64,000 nucleotides of DNA, from NCBI RefSeq assembly GCF_002269505.1, contig NZ_NQKQ01000018.1:1-64000 (forward strand), read 5' to 3'. A model generated the notes under the pieces. That model did not search any database and had not been told where the DNA came from. It worked only from the letters and a program-made list of their open reading frames with translations. Position 1 is the stretch's first letter. Each line of letters starts with the position of its first letter. Origin of the DNA: Pseudomonas fragi. Its GTDB lineage: Bacteria > Pseudomonadota > Gammaproteobacteria > Pseudomonadales > Pseudomonadaceae. The position numbers and the translations under genes were made by a program. Below are positions 37,439-46,235 of the stretch, one piece after another.

Positions 37439-38011
37439 TCACTCATACATAAGCCTGAAATCGACCGTGGCCCGAAAGGCACCGTTGCTCAGCGCTGCAG
37501 CAGTGCGCGTGGGCTGCACTTGCCAGTTCAGAGTGTCGTTGCCATGAGCCAGAAACAAAGGCTCACCACGAGCCCCCAGACGCACATCCCGACCCAGGGC
37601 ATCGGTCAGGCGCAAGCCCAGGCCGCTGACGCCGGACACCTTGACCAGTCGCGGATCATCCTCATCGGCCGGAGCCAGAAAAGTCACGGAGACCACGGGT
37701 TGATACGCGCTCCACACCAGATTGCCGGTGTGTTCATTGAGGATGCTGCCGGAGGCGCGCTGGCAATCGATGAAGCGCAGCTGAAAAGCCACCGGCGATG
37801 CCTCATCACCGGGGCGCAGCAATTGACTGCGCGACACATTTCCAAGGTCTATGGCCTGATCTGCCGAGCTCATGTCCAGGGCACAAGGGGTATCCACCAG
37901 TGAGCCCAAGATATCCAGAACTCCGCTCATGCCTTGGGTTTCGGCATGGCCCTGCGCGGCATAAAGCGCCAGCAACAGGCAGCTCAGAGCCGTCACGGAG
38001 TAAGGTTTCAT
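37439..38011 (-). CDS. Minor fimbrial subunit
   Basis: 190 residues from the ATG at 38011: signal peptide MKPYSVTALSCLLLALYAAQ..., first Cys in DTPCALDMSSADQAIDLGNV, second in RFIDCQRAS, and a C-terminal AFRATVDFRLMYE strand. It is most like the second gene of the operon (41369-41953) in the Cys-Ala-Leu-Asp motif and in the string GLGLRLTDALGRD versus GLALRIADAHGQE. It lies 22 bases after the chaperone gene. Confidence 0.87.
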   Translation of the reverse strand: MKPYSVTALSCLLLALYAAQGHAETQGMSGVLDILGSLVDTPCALDMSSADQAIDLGNVSRSQLLRPGDEASPVAFQLRFIDCQRASGSILNEHTGNLVWSAYQPVVSVTFLAPADEDDPRLVKVSGVSGLGLRLTDALGRDVRLGARGEPLFLAHGNDTLNWQVQPTRTAAALSNGAFRATVDFRLMYE

Positions 38012-38033
38012 CGCGACTCTCCTGCGCCTTGGA

Positions 38034-38798
38034 CTAGTCATTGGTCGGGGACGCATCGGCATCCACCCTGCACATGTTGCCGCTGCAATTGAACGCCAGC
38101 GTCGGGCGACCGCCGTAATCATTCACATAGGTCAGCCAGGGTTTGGCGCCCAGTTCTGCTGCACTCACACCCAGCTTGAGCGTGCCTTTTGGCGGCACCA
38201 TCAAGGGTTCGAAACCGGAGGCGGTTTTGGCATCTTTGCCGCTACGGGCATCTATCAGCGTGATGTAGTACGGGGTCGGGTTATTGACCTGATAGCCATC
38301 CCCCTCACGGGTAAGCGTCAGTTTTTTTTGCCAGGGGTCAGAGTGCTCCTGCTGACCTGGAACTATCGCAGCCGGGCGGTAAAACAGCTTGATGCGAGTC
38401 TGCAGGGCAATTTGCAGGCTGTTGGCCTTGTCGCTGCGAGGCGGGATTTCCCGCAGGTTGAAGTAATAGACAGTCTCGCGGTCCTGGGGCAGCGATTTGA
38501 TCGCAGGTAGCGACTGAATCTTTACCTGGCTTTTTTTGCCGGGTTCCAGCCGTTGAACCGGCGGCAGAACGATCAGCGGCGAGGTGATCTTGTTGCCCTG
38601 TTCATCCTCGATCCAGCCCTGGGCCAGATAGGGTAACTGGGTATTGTTGTTGGTGATGGTCATGCTGGCGACATCCTTGCTGCCATCAAACACGACCCGG
38701 GTTCGATCCAGACCTATGGCGGCGTTGACGTTGCCGGCCAGAACCAGCATCAGGATGGCAAGCGACGAGCTCGCAGAACTGAGTTTGTTAATCTTCAT
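38034..38798 (-). CDS. Periplasmic fimbrial chaperone (PapD/FimC family)
   Basis: 254 residues: signal peptide, then two Ig-like domains. Domain 1 has IGLDRTRVVFDGSKDVASMT, LVLPPVQRLEPGKKSQVKI and the family signature ETVYYFNLREIPPRS; the Arg and Lys that anchor subunit C-termini are in the expected places. The short F1-G1 loop marks it as FGS type. It captures subunits in the periplasm for the usher. Its ATG overlaps the usher stop. The chaperone gene following the usher is the reverse of the common order. Confidence 0.94.
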   Translation of the reverse strand: MKINKLSSASSSLAILMLVLAGNVNAAIGLDRTRVVFDGSKDVASMTITNNNTQLPYLAQGWIEDEQGNKITSPLIVLPPVQRLEPGKKSQVKIQSLPAIKSLPQDRETVYYFNLREIPPRSDKANSLQIALQTRIKLFYRPAAIVPGQQEHSDPWQKKLTLTREGDGYQVNNPTPYYITLIDARSGKDAKTASGFEPLMVPPKGTLKLGVSAAELGAKPWLTYVNDYGGRPTLAFNCSGNMCRVDADASPTND

Positions 38799-41368
38799 GA
38801 CTGTTTCTCTGTATCAATAATCCCGGTCAGCGAGTCTGACGCAGGCATATTCTTGTCCGCTGATACCATCTGGCAGGACAGATTGAGGGTGGAGGACAAA
38901 CCGTCGATCGGTAAGTTTTCAGGCAACACAAAGGCGCAGCGCTCGCGCCCCCCCCAACTGACAACCATCTGCCCGCCGGGCTGAATGCCGCTCAGGTAGA
39001 CGTTGCCAGCATCATTGACGATGCCGGTGCCCTGCTGCTTTTGGTTTTTCACGGTGGCACCGAAGGGGGGGAAACTGCCGTCAGGCAGGTTCAACACCGC
39101 CATGGCCTTAAGCCCGGCAATCACGTCCAGCGTGCGATAACCGATGGCACCCTCTGTCAGCGTCAATTGAGTCATGGACTGCGTCGCTTCCACATGGGTT
39201 GGCAGGCTTTCCAGATCGACACTGGCCCCTGTGCGCATAAAGCTGGCGACATCTGCGACCACTGCCTTGCCGAAAACATTGCTGCGCGTCGGGCTGCCGT
39301 AGCCCCGGATCGGTACATCAGGCACTCCACGGGTGTCGATCATTAACCGGGTGCCACCCGTACCGGCAGTTCGATGCCCTGCCCCCCCATAGGGCGTCAA
39401 CGTACCGCCACCGCGCGCAGACAGGCTGAGACTGTTGTAGCTGTTCTCTTGCAGGGCAGCGCTGACAGTAATGTCAGCCTGGTCACCGGCATGGTTGAGG
39501 TAACCGCTGACCGAGGTGTCGCTTGCACCCAGTTGATAGCTGTTACGCTGATCAAGCCGGTCGCTGTAAGTCGTGGAGTAACTGTTCTGGCCTTGCGAAC
39601 TGTTGACGCTGCTGTTCAGTGTCCCGGAACGCCCCAGAGGCAGGCTGACCGACAGGTACATGCCGGTATTGTCGCTGGAGATGCCACTGTGTTGATTTTT
39701 CTCCTGGTTGCGGAACAGGTTCATGGAAAGACTCATGTTCTTGACCGAACCGACACTGAAATAACGTGCCAGGGACAAGTTCCAGCGCTCACTGGTCGGG
39801 CGATCCCAATAGGACTGGTTGCTGTAACTCAGATAAGTGGTAAGCCCCAGATCCCGAAAATGCTTGCTGAATGTCCCCGTGTAAAGCGACTTGCTCCCCC
39901 CCACCGGGCCACCGTCATGGCGCGCACTCAGGTACTCACTCATGCTCAGGTAGTTTTTCCGGGAAAACCGGTAGCCCGCAAACGTGACCTGACTGTCGTA
40001 CTGGTCGAAGTTTTTCGAATAGCTCAGCCGAAAGGAATCGCCCGACAAAGACTTGTTCTGCACTGTGCCGCTGGCCCGGGTAACATCGAATGACATGGCA
40101 CCAAAGGCAAGCAGGTCGCGCCCCGCCCCGATAGAAAGCGCCGTGTAATTATTGTCACTGAGACCACCGCCATACAGGGACCAGCCGTTGCTTACCCCCC
40201 AGGAGAACTCGGCCGTACCAAAGATGTCGCCCTGCCCTCCATGCTGAAGAGAAGACGGTCGACCGGTGGCTAGCTTGTAGCGCACTGTGCCGGGGCGCGT
40301 CAGGTAGGGAATATTGGCCGACTCAACCTGAAAGGTGGTGACGCTGCCATCCTGCTCTTCGACGCGTACATCCAGGGTGCCGGTTACGGCATCATTGAGA
40401 TCCTGAATACGGAAAGGGCCCGCCGCCACCAGCGCCTCATAGAGCACACGGCCTTTCTGGCTGATAATGACCTTGGCATTGGTTTTAGCAACGCCGACGA
40501 CTTCCGGTGCGTAGCCGCGCAAATTGGGCGGCAACTGGTTTTCATCCGAGCTCAGTGCAAGGCCGGTAAAACGGAAGCTGTCAAACACATTTGAATAGAG
40601 GTAGTTCTCACCCAGGGTCAGACGAGCCTGAATGGCAGGCAGCGCGCGATAGGCATAAAAACGGCTCCACTCCAGCCGTTGCGCACGGCTGTAACGCTCG
40701 TCTTCTATACGACCTTGCCAGTCTGCGCGGAACCTCCAGGGGCCGGCGTTGGCGCCGAACGTACCGTTGCCGCTCAAGTCGGTTCGACGGGCCGTACCCT
40801 TCTGGCTGGTGGACTTGGCCGTCAGGTTGTAATCCATCAGAACGCCAGGCACGCCGTTGTCCCACCGCGAGGGCGGATCCCAGTTCTGGGCGCTGTACTC
40901 CAGATAGGCCTGTGGCACGGAAACATGCAGGGTAGAAGTGCCCAGATCCCCGCTGACGTCCATCCCCGCCAGGCTGTTGGTATCCAGGCACTCGCCACCC
41001 TTCCACCAGCCGAGCTCAGCTTGCCTGGCACGCTTGAGTCCCAACTGCGCAACCAGCTCGGGAGTCAGGCAGGCCTGGCTGCCTTTCGGATCATCGTCCG
41101 GAGGATAAAAAGCAATACGTTGCTCAGACAACAAGTGCGTATTGATCTGTACCTGCATCGGATAAACGCCAGGCAAAATAAAGCCGCTGCGCGAAAATTG
41201 TGAAAGGTCGACATTGGTACGATCGTTGAGGTCAAGAACATCGCTATTGAACTGAATATCATCCCCAGCCCATGCCTCAGCGCCAAGTGCCATCAACCCG
41301 CCCAGCATGCCGGTGCGCAGTATCGTTTGAGCGATTGAATAATCCCGCCTTGTAAACAGCCCGTACAT
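38795..41368 (-). CDS. Outer membrane fimbrial usher (FimD/PapC family)
   Basis: 857 residues: signal peptide (cut near AEAWAGDD), N-terminal periplasmic domain with the opening FNSDVLDLNDRTNVDLSQFS and its Cys pair, a large beta barrel with a plug domain, and C-terminal domains ending with a Cys pair (RERCAFVLPE / LNLSCQMV). It is the pore that receives chaperone-subunit complexes and polymerises the pilus. Full length with no disruption. Confidence 0.96.
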   Translation of the reverse strand: MYGLFTRRDYSIAQTILRTGMLGGLMALGAEAWAGDDIQFNSDVLDLNDRTNVDLSQFSRSGFILPGVYPMQVQINTHLLSEQRIAFYPPDDDPKGSQACLTPELVAQLGLKRARQAELGWWKGGECLDTNSLAGMDVSGDLGTSTLHVSVPQAYLEYSAQNWDPPSRWDNGVPGVLMDYNLTAKSTSQKGTARRTDLSGNGTFGANAGPWRFRADWQGRIEDERYSRAQRLEWSRFYAYRALPAIQARLTLGENYLYSNVFDSFRFTGLALSSDENQLPPNLRGYAPEVVGVAKTNAKVIISQKGRVLYEALVAAGPFRIQDLNDAVTGTLDVRVEEQDGSVTTFQVESANIPYLTRPGTVRYKLATGRPSSLQHGGQGDIFGTAEFSWGVSNGWSLYGGGLSDNNYTALSIGAGRDLLAFGAMSFDVTRASGTVQNKSLSGDSFRLSYSKNFDQYDSQVTFAGYRFSRKNYLSMSEYLSARHDGGPVGGSKSLYTGTFSKHFRDLGLTTYLSYSNQSYWDRPTSERWNLSLARYFSVGSVKNMSLSMNLFRNQEKNQHSGISSDNTGMYLSVSLPLGRSGTLNSSVNSSQGQNSYSTTYSDRLDQRNSYQLGASDTSVSGYLNHAGDQADITVSAALQENSYNSLSLSARGGGTLTPYGGAGHRTAGTGGTRLMIDTRGVPDVPIRGYGSPTRSNVFGKAVVADVASFMRTGASVDLESLPTHVEATQSMTQLTLTEGAIGYRTLDVIAGLKAMAVLNLPDGSFPPFGATVKNQKQQGTGIVNDAGNVYLSGIQPGGQMVVSWGGRERCAFVLPENLPIDGLSSTLNLSCQMVSADKNMPASDSLTGIIDTEKQS

Positions 41369-41953
41369 TCAGAAATACTCCAGCCGAAAACGCACCGCCG
41401 TTCGGTGAGATCCAACGGCCATGGGACGACCATTGCCAACCAGTTGAAGGCTGTAGTGCAGCTCCTGGTCCGCTCCAGTCAGAGGTATCAGTGCCATGGC
41501 GACTCCGGGCTGGCTTTCCTGCCCATGCGCATCAGCAATGCGCAGGGCAAGACCTTTTGCGGTTCCGCCAACGGCAAACCAGCGCCCGCCGGCGTCTGCC
41601 AGACCGTCAAAAGTCACCCTTACATGCAGCCAGTCAGGCAAGTAACTACTTGGACGGAAAGAGTCAGGCCTGGCCAATGAACACTTGATCAAACGCAACG
41701 TGAATAACTTTGGCAAAGACTGGCCCTGACGAATAAGTTGCCCCATGGGCAAAGGACCGAATTCAATAAGTTGATACGCATTGCTCGCATCAAGTGCGCA
41801 TGCAGAATCAACAACTTGCCCTTCAAGGGTTACACGCCCGTTCCCCGGACTTGCTTGCACAGCCGAAACACCAGAAAATAAAGCTACAAACACGCTAAAC
41901 GTGCAAGCAACTATAGAATTCAAAATAATACTCACCGGCAACTCCACAGGCAT
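41369..41953 (-). CDS. Fimbrial subunit, second gene of the operon
   Basis: About 190-195 residues with signal peptide (hydrophobic ...FSVFVALFSGVSAVQA) and pilin features: VTLEGQVVDSACALDASNAYQ, LIKCSLARP, and a C-terminal TAVRFRLEYF strand. Two starts are possible. The ATG at 41953 abuts a strong hairpin that would hide its ribosome site; the GTG at 41935 has GGAG 6 bases upstream outside the hairpin and gives a cleaner signal peptide, so I lean to the GTG though the coordinates give the longer form. It runs straight into the usher gene with no gap. Confidence 0.85.
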   Translation of the reverse strand: MPVELPVSIILNSIVACTFSVFVALFSGVSAVQASPGNGRVTLEGQVVDSACALDASNAYQLIEFGPLPMGQLIRQGQSLPKLFTLRLIKCSLARPDSFRPSSYLPDWLHVRVTFDGLADAGGRWFAVGGTAKGLALRIADAHGQESQPGVAMALIPLTGADQELHYSLQLVGNGRPMAVGSHRTAVRFRLEYF

Positions 41954-41955
41954 AC

Positions 41956-41985
41956 ACCCTGTTGCCACACAGGTGGCAACAGGGT
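41956..41985 (-). promoter_or_regulatory. Intercistronic hairpin after major pilin gene
   Basis: A perfect 13-bp stem (ACCCTGTTGCCAC / GTGGCAACAGGGT) with a 4-base loop, 6 bases past the stop of the major subunit gene and just before the next start. No T-run follows, so it is not a classic terminator. Such hairpins commonly stabilise the upstream pilin mRNA or partly stop transcription, giving an excess of major subunit over assembly proteins. Confidence 0.85.
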
Positions 41986-41991
41986 AATTGC

Positions 41992-42528
41992 TTACTGATA
42001 CGCGAGGGCGAAGTGTGTAACAGCGGTAAATGTACCCGTACCAACAGTACCGGTTGTTGATGACTGGCCTTTCAACTGAGCACCAAACGTCAGAGTATTG
42101 CTTCCCGGCGTAATCGCTTTCGGGGTGGTTGCATTACCCAAAGTAATCGCAGTGCCATCGAACTCGGTCAAAAGGATGCCCGCACCAGCAACGCCGTTCA
42201 GGGCCAACGCACCAGGCACCTCAGTCGTCCCGGTACCGGTAAAGGTGGCCGTTACCGTTTTGTCAGTAAGGCCGGTCAACGAACAGCCGATCAACTCAAT
42301 GTCGAAATAGTGTTTAGTCCCGACCCCGCCGCCACTCAGCTGGGACTTCGAAACTGAGCCCAGCGGCACAGGCCGATCCACACTTTCAGGGGTAATGGAG
42401 CACGCCGCCTCAATAATCTCGCCACTAAACGTAACTGAACCCGTCCCCGCACCTGCAGCATTAACAACCGATGCCGAAGAAGCCAACAGCACCATAGCTG
42501 CCAAAGCCGATTTAATTGCAACATTCAT
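41992..42528 (-). CDS. Major fimbrial subunit (FimA-like) candidate
   Basis: 178 residues from the ATG at 42528, with GGGAGG 7 bases upstream. Signal peptide MNVAIKSALAAMVLLASSAS, cut near VNA-AG. The mature pilin is rich in Thr, Gly and Ala: GSVTFSGEIIEAACSITPES, second Cys in IELIGCSLTGL, and terminal GTFTAVTHFALAYQ with the conserved penultimate Tyr. First position, best ribosome site, downstream hairpin and low-complexity Thr/Gly composition all fit the shaft subunit made in excess. Confidence 0.9.
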   Translation of the reverse strand: MNVAIKSALAAMVLLASSASVVNAAGAGTGSVTFSGEIIEAACSITPESVDRPVPLGSVSKSQLSGGGVGTKHYFDIELIGCSLTGLTDKTVTATFTGTGTTEVPGALALNGVAGAGILLTEFDGTAITLGNATTPKAITPGSNTLTFGAQLKGQSSTTGTVGTGTFTAVTHFALAYQ

Positions 42529-42861
42529 CAAATAGCCTCCCTACAAATGCATCAAAGCAATTGTTTTAATTGTATATTAAGCCGTTTAAAGCCAAAGACG
42601 ATTACACACTTACCCCTCCAAAACAAACAAGAACTGCAAGCTTGAAAAGCTCTTGTTTATTTCAATCCAGAGAAATAAGATGCGGGGAAGTTAACAGTTA
42701 ACTTAAAAGCAAGAAGTAAGGCGATTCCAAGTATTTTGTAGGATCTACCCTAATACAAGATCAGCATATAACAGTGCACTACCAGACACTCTTTGTTTGA
42801 AGAAATTGACAAGAAATCACTCGAATCAAAGAGTCAGCACTGCAACAAAACTGCTGGCACT
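42529..42861. promoter_or_regulatory. Leader/promoter region of the fimbrial operon
   Basis: 333 bases between flhB stop and the first pilin gene, strongly AT-rich. It holds a 17-bp palindrome AAGTTAACAGTTAACTT (42688-42704), a compound inverted repeat with outer arms AAACAAGA/TCTTGTTT and inner arms AGCTT/AAGCT (42625-42658), and a weaker one at 42731-42756 (GTATT...GTAG GAT CTAC...AATAC). A -10-like TAATAT is at 42574-42579 on the minus strand without a good -35. These palindromes are candidate operators. I found no convincing terminator for the flhB transcript. Confidence 0.55.
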
Positions 42862-43998
42862 TCACTCATCACGTCGCAAATCCGCCGGGATCGGCAAGTC
42901 CTTGAGCGGATCCGGGCGCTTGCCCTTACCGGCCTGGTACTGGCGGATCTGATACACGTAGGCCAGCACCTGGGCTACGGCAAGGTATAGCCCCGCAGGG
43001 ATTTCCTGCTCCAGCTCAGTGGAGTAATAGATCGACCGCGCCAGCGCCGGCGATTCCAGCAGCAGAATGTTGTGCTTGGCGCCGATCTCACGGATTTTCA
43101 ACGCCAGAAAGTCGCTGCCCTTGGCCAGCAGCATGGGTGCCCCGCCCTTCTCGGGGTCGTACTTGAGGGCCACGGCGTAGTGCGTCGGGTTGGTGATGAT
43201 GACGTCAGCATCCGGGATCGCCGCCATCATGCGGCGCTGGGACATTTCGCGTTGTACCTGACGAATCCGCTGCTTGACCTCCGGACGTCCTTCCTGATCC
43301 TTGTGCTCGTCGCGCACTTCCTGCTTGGTCATCAGCAGCTTCTGATGGCTTTCCCACAGCTGTACCGGCACATCGACCGCAGCGATCAGGATCAGCCCGC
43401 AGGCCATCCACAAGGCACTCCAGCCCACCACTTGCAGGCTATGGATCACCGCCAGCTCCAGTGGCTCATGGGCGATGCGCAACAGGTCATCGATATCGGA
43501 CTTCAACACCAGCAAGGCCACGATCAGGATGATAAAGAATTTGGCAAGCGCCTTGAGCAGTTCCACCAGCGCTTTGGCCGAGAACATGCGCTTGATCCCG
43601 GCGGCCGGGTTCATGCGGCTGAATTTAGGTGCCAGGCTGCCAGCAGCAAAAAGCCAGCCGCCCAGGGATATCGGGCCGACCAGAGCGGCAATCAACAAAG
43701 TGATCAACACGGGCTGCACGGCCAGCAGCGCGATCTTGCCCGAGTGCAGCAGGAACGCGCCCATCGAATCCGGGTTAAGCAGCACCTCACGGCTCAAGCT
43801 GAAGTTGTAACGCATCAGCTCCATCAGATCCTGCGCCAGCGCGCCGCCAAAAATCAGCAAGCCCGCTGAGCCAGCCAGCATGATGGCCAGGGTGTTGAGC
43901 TCTTTGGAGCGTGCGATCTCACCCTTTTCCCTGGAGTCCTTTTTTCGTTTCTCCGTGGGGTCTTCTGTTTTATCGGCGCCACTCTCGCTTTCGGCCAT
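42862..43998 (-). CDS. flhB: Flagellar export switch protein FlhB
   Basis: 378 residues: an N-terminal charged tail, four membrane helices between about residues 36 and 215, and a cytoplasmic domain with the autocleavage site NPTH at residues 270-273 (VIITNPTHYAVALKYD). It controls the switch from rod/hook to filament export together with FliK. It is the last gene of the fliL-R-flhB run, 2 bases after fliR. The usual partner flhA is about 8.6 kb away, across the fimbrial operon. Confidence 0.97.
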   Translation of the reverse strand: MAESESGADKTEDPTEKRKKDSREKGEIARSKELNTLAIMLAGSAGLLIFGGALAQDLMELMRYNFSLSREVLLNPDSMGAFLLHSGKIALLAVQPVLITLLIAALVGPISLGGWLFAAGSLAPKFSRMNPAAGIKRMFSAKALVELLKALAKFFIILIVALLVLKSDIDDLLRIAHEPLELAVIHSLQVVGWSALWMACGLILIAAVDVPVQLWESHQKLLMTKQEVRDEHKDQEGRPEVKQRIRQVQREMSQRRMMAAIPDADVIITNPTHYAVALKYDPEKGGAPMLLAKGSDFLALKIREIGAKHNILLLESPALARSIYYSTELEQEIPAGLYLAVAQVLAYVYQIRQYQAGKGKRPDPLKDLPIPADLRRDE

Positions 43999-44000
43999 GG

Positions 44001-44783
44001 CTATCTGGCCTGCGCAAGATCACGTAAAAACTGCAGGGCCTCGGAGGCCAGCGGTTGATACTGGTTGAGAATGTCCGCCATGCTGATCCACAGGATCACC
44101 ATGCCCAGCACCAGGGTCAGCGGAAAGCCGATGGCAAAGATGTTCAGTTGCGGCGCGGCCCGGGTCATTACACCAAAGGCAATGTTGACCACCAGCAGCG
44201 CAGTGATCGCCGGCAGTACCAGGAGCAACGCCGCACCCAGCACCCAGCCGAGCTTGTTGGCGATTTCCCAGTAGTGGTTGGGCAACAAGCCACCGCCCAC
44301 CGGCAAGGTGGTGAAGCTCTCGGTCAACACTTCAAACACAACCAGATGGCCATTCATGGACAAAAACAGCAAGGTCACCAGCATGGTGAAAAACTGCCCG
44401 ATGACTGCCACGTTGACCCCGTTGGCCGGGTCGACCATGGACGCAAAGCCCATACCCATCTGGATCGCGACAATTTGCCCGGCGACCACGAACGCCTGGA
44501 AAAACAACTGCAATGCAAACCCCAGTAACGCACCGATGACGATTTGCTCGGCAATCAGCAGCAGGCCACTGAGATCCAGCGGGTTGACGGCGGGCAACGG
44601 CGGCAGGCTGGGCATGATCGCCAGGGTGATCGCCAGGGACAAAAACAACTTGATGCGTTTGGGCACCAGGGTGGTGCCGATGATCGGCATGGTGGTTAGC
44701 AGCGCGCCCACCCGGAACAGCGGCAGCATAAAGCTGGCGACCCAGGTACTGATCTGCGCGTCTGTCAGGGCGAGCAGCGACAT
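44001..44783 (-). CDS. fliR: Flagellar export gate protein FliR
   Basis: 260 residues with about six hydrophobic segments. Landmarks are FMLPLFRVGALLTTMPIIGTTLVPKR near the start and MGMGFASMVDPANGVNVAVIGQF in the middle. With FliP and FliQ it forms the export gate complex. It immediately follows fliQ. Confidence 0.96.
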   Translation of the reverse strand: MSLLALTDAQISTWVASFMLPLFRVGALLTTMPIIGTTLVPKRIKLFLSLAITLAIMPSLPPLPAVNPLDLSGLLLIAEQIVIGALLGFALQLFFQAFVVAGQIVAIQMGMGFASMVDPANGVNVAVIGQFFTMLVTLLFLSMNGHLVVFEVLTESFTTLPVGGGLLPNHYWEIANKLGWVLGAALLLVLPAITALLVVNIAFGVMTRAAPQLNIFAIGFPLTLVLGMVILWISMADILNQYQPLASEALQFLRDLAQAR

Positions 44784-45053
44784 TTAGCCGATCAACTGCG
44801 GAATACTGCCGTACAACTGCAGGATGTATTCCATAAAGGTCTGCACCAGCCACGGCCCGGCCACGATGAGCGTGACCAGCATCACCAGCAAGCGCGGGAG
44901 GAAGCTCAGGGTCTGTTCGTTGATCTGGGTCGCAGCCTGGAACATCGCCACCAGCAACCCCACCAGCAAACTAGGGATCACCAGCACGGCGACCATCAGG
45001 GTGGTCAGCCACAACGCACTGCGAAACAGGTCTACCGCGACTTCTGGGGTCAT
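44784..45053 (-). CDS. fliQ: Flagellar export gate protein FliQ
   Basis: 89 residues, two long membrane helices (ALWLTTLMVAVLVIPSLLVG and LPRLLVMLVTLIVAGPWLVQ) with the conserved AMFQAATQINEQTLSFLPR between them. Family-typical length. It starts 4 bases after fliP and ends adjacent to fliR. Confidence 0.97.
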   Translation of the reverse strand: MTPEVAVDLFRSALWLTTLMVAVLVIPSLLVGLLVAMFQAATQINEQTLSFLPRLLVMLVTLIVAGPWLVQTFMEYILQLYGSIPQLIG

Positions 45054-45057
45054 GGGG

Positions 45058-45801
45058 TCAAACTCCGCCGAAACTGCTGGCCAGGGTACCGATAATCAGC
45101 GCCCAGCCATCCACCAGTACAAACAACATGATTTTGAACGGTAACGAGATGATCAGTGGCGAGAGCATCATCATGCCCATGGCCATCAGCACACTGGCCA
45201 CTACGAGGTCGATAATCAGGAACGGGATGAAAATCATGAAGCCGATCTGAAAGGCAGTTTTAAGCTCCGATGTCACGAACGCTGGCACCAGAATGGTCAG
45301 GGGCGCCGCATCCGGCGTTGCAATATCCGTGCGCTTGGACAACCGCATAAACAGCTCGAGGTCGCTGCTGCGGGTCTGCGCCAGCATAAAGTCCTTGATC
45401 GGCACTTCAGCCTTGAGGATTGCGTCCTGGGCCGAGAGCTTTTCCGCCAGGTAGGGTTGCAAGGCGTCGTTATTCACCCGATCGAACACCGGCGCCATGA
45501 TAAACATGGTCAAAAACAGCGCCATGCCTGTAAGGATCTGGTTGGACGGCGTCTGCTGCAAGCCCAGGGCCTGACGCAGGATCGAAAACACAATGATGAT
45601 CCGCGTAAAACTGGTCATCAGCATGACAAACGCCGGGATAAAGCTCAGCGCAGTCATGATCAGCAGAATTTGCAGGCTGACCGAGTATTCCTGATGGCCG
45701 TTGGCCCCGGTACCCAGGGTAATGGCCGGAATCGACAGCGGGTCAGCTCCGAACGCCAATGGCGCGACCAGCGCCAACAACAGCGCGACAACTAAACGCA
45801 T
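45058..45801 (-). CDS. fliP: Flagellar export gate protein FliP
   Basis: 247 residues: cleavable signal peptide ([20 protein letters not shown]), then four membrane segments with FliP signatures ([55 protein letters not shown]). It is the core of the export channel. It overlaps the fliO stop by one base. Confidence 0.97.
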   Translation of the reverse strand: MRLVVALLLALVAPLAFGADPLSIPAITLGTGANGHQEYSVSLQILLIMTALSFIPAFVMLMTSFTRIIIVFSILRQALGLQQTPSNQILTGMALFLTMFIMAPVFDRVNNDALQPYLAEKLSAQDAILKAEVPIKDFMLAQTRSSDLELFMRLSKRTDIATPDAAPLTILVPAFVTSELKTAFQIGFMIFIPFLIIDLVVASVLMAMGMMMLSPLIISLPFKIMLFVLVDGWALIIGTLASSFGGV

Positions 45802-46235
45802 TACGGCTTGTCCTTTTGCTGACCGAGTATTTCCATCAGGCGCTTGGCGAATTCGGGGGTGGCCGGTTGCGCCGCGCCCGGTACTTGCACCGGTTCCTTG
45901 AGCACATGCAAGGGGGTGATACGGCCTGGCGTAAGGCCGAGCAGGATCTGTTCATTGCCCACCTGCACCAGCACCAGCCTGTCCCGTGCACCCAGGGCCC
46001 GGGAGCTGACAAGCTCGATCACCTGCCCCTGGCGCGGCCCCGCCTGTTGCACGCGGCGCAGCAGCCAGGCCAGGGCAAAAATCAAGCCCAGCACCAGCAG
46101 CAGGCCCAGCACCAATTGGGTCAACTGCCCGCCAAGGCTGCTGCCCACCACCGGGGCCGTAGCAGCCGAGGCCACAGGCTCGGCGGCCAGTACACTCAAG
46201 GGCAAGGCCAGTAAACCGCCAAGAAGCCGTTTCAT
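45801..46235 (-). CDS. fliO: Flagellar biosynthesis protein FliO
   Basis: 144 residues: a signal-like N-terminus, an Ala-rich stretch, one transmembrane helix ([19 protein letters not shown]), and a small cytoplasmic domain ([36 protein letters not shown]). It helps assemble FliP. It sits between fliN and fliP as in other pseudomonads. Confidence 0.93.
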   Translation of the reverse strand: MKRLLGGLLALPLSVLAAEPVASAATAPVVGSSLGGQLTQLVLGLLLVLGLIFALAWLLRRVQQAGPRQGQVIELVSSRALGARDRLVLVQVGNEQILLGLTPGRITPLHVLKEPVQVPGAAQPATPEFAKRLMEILGQQKDKP

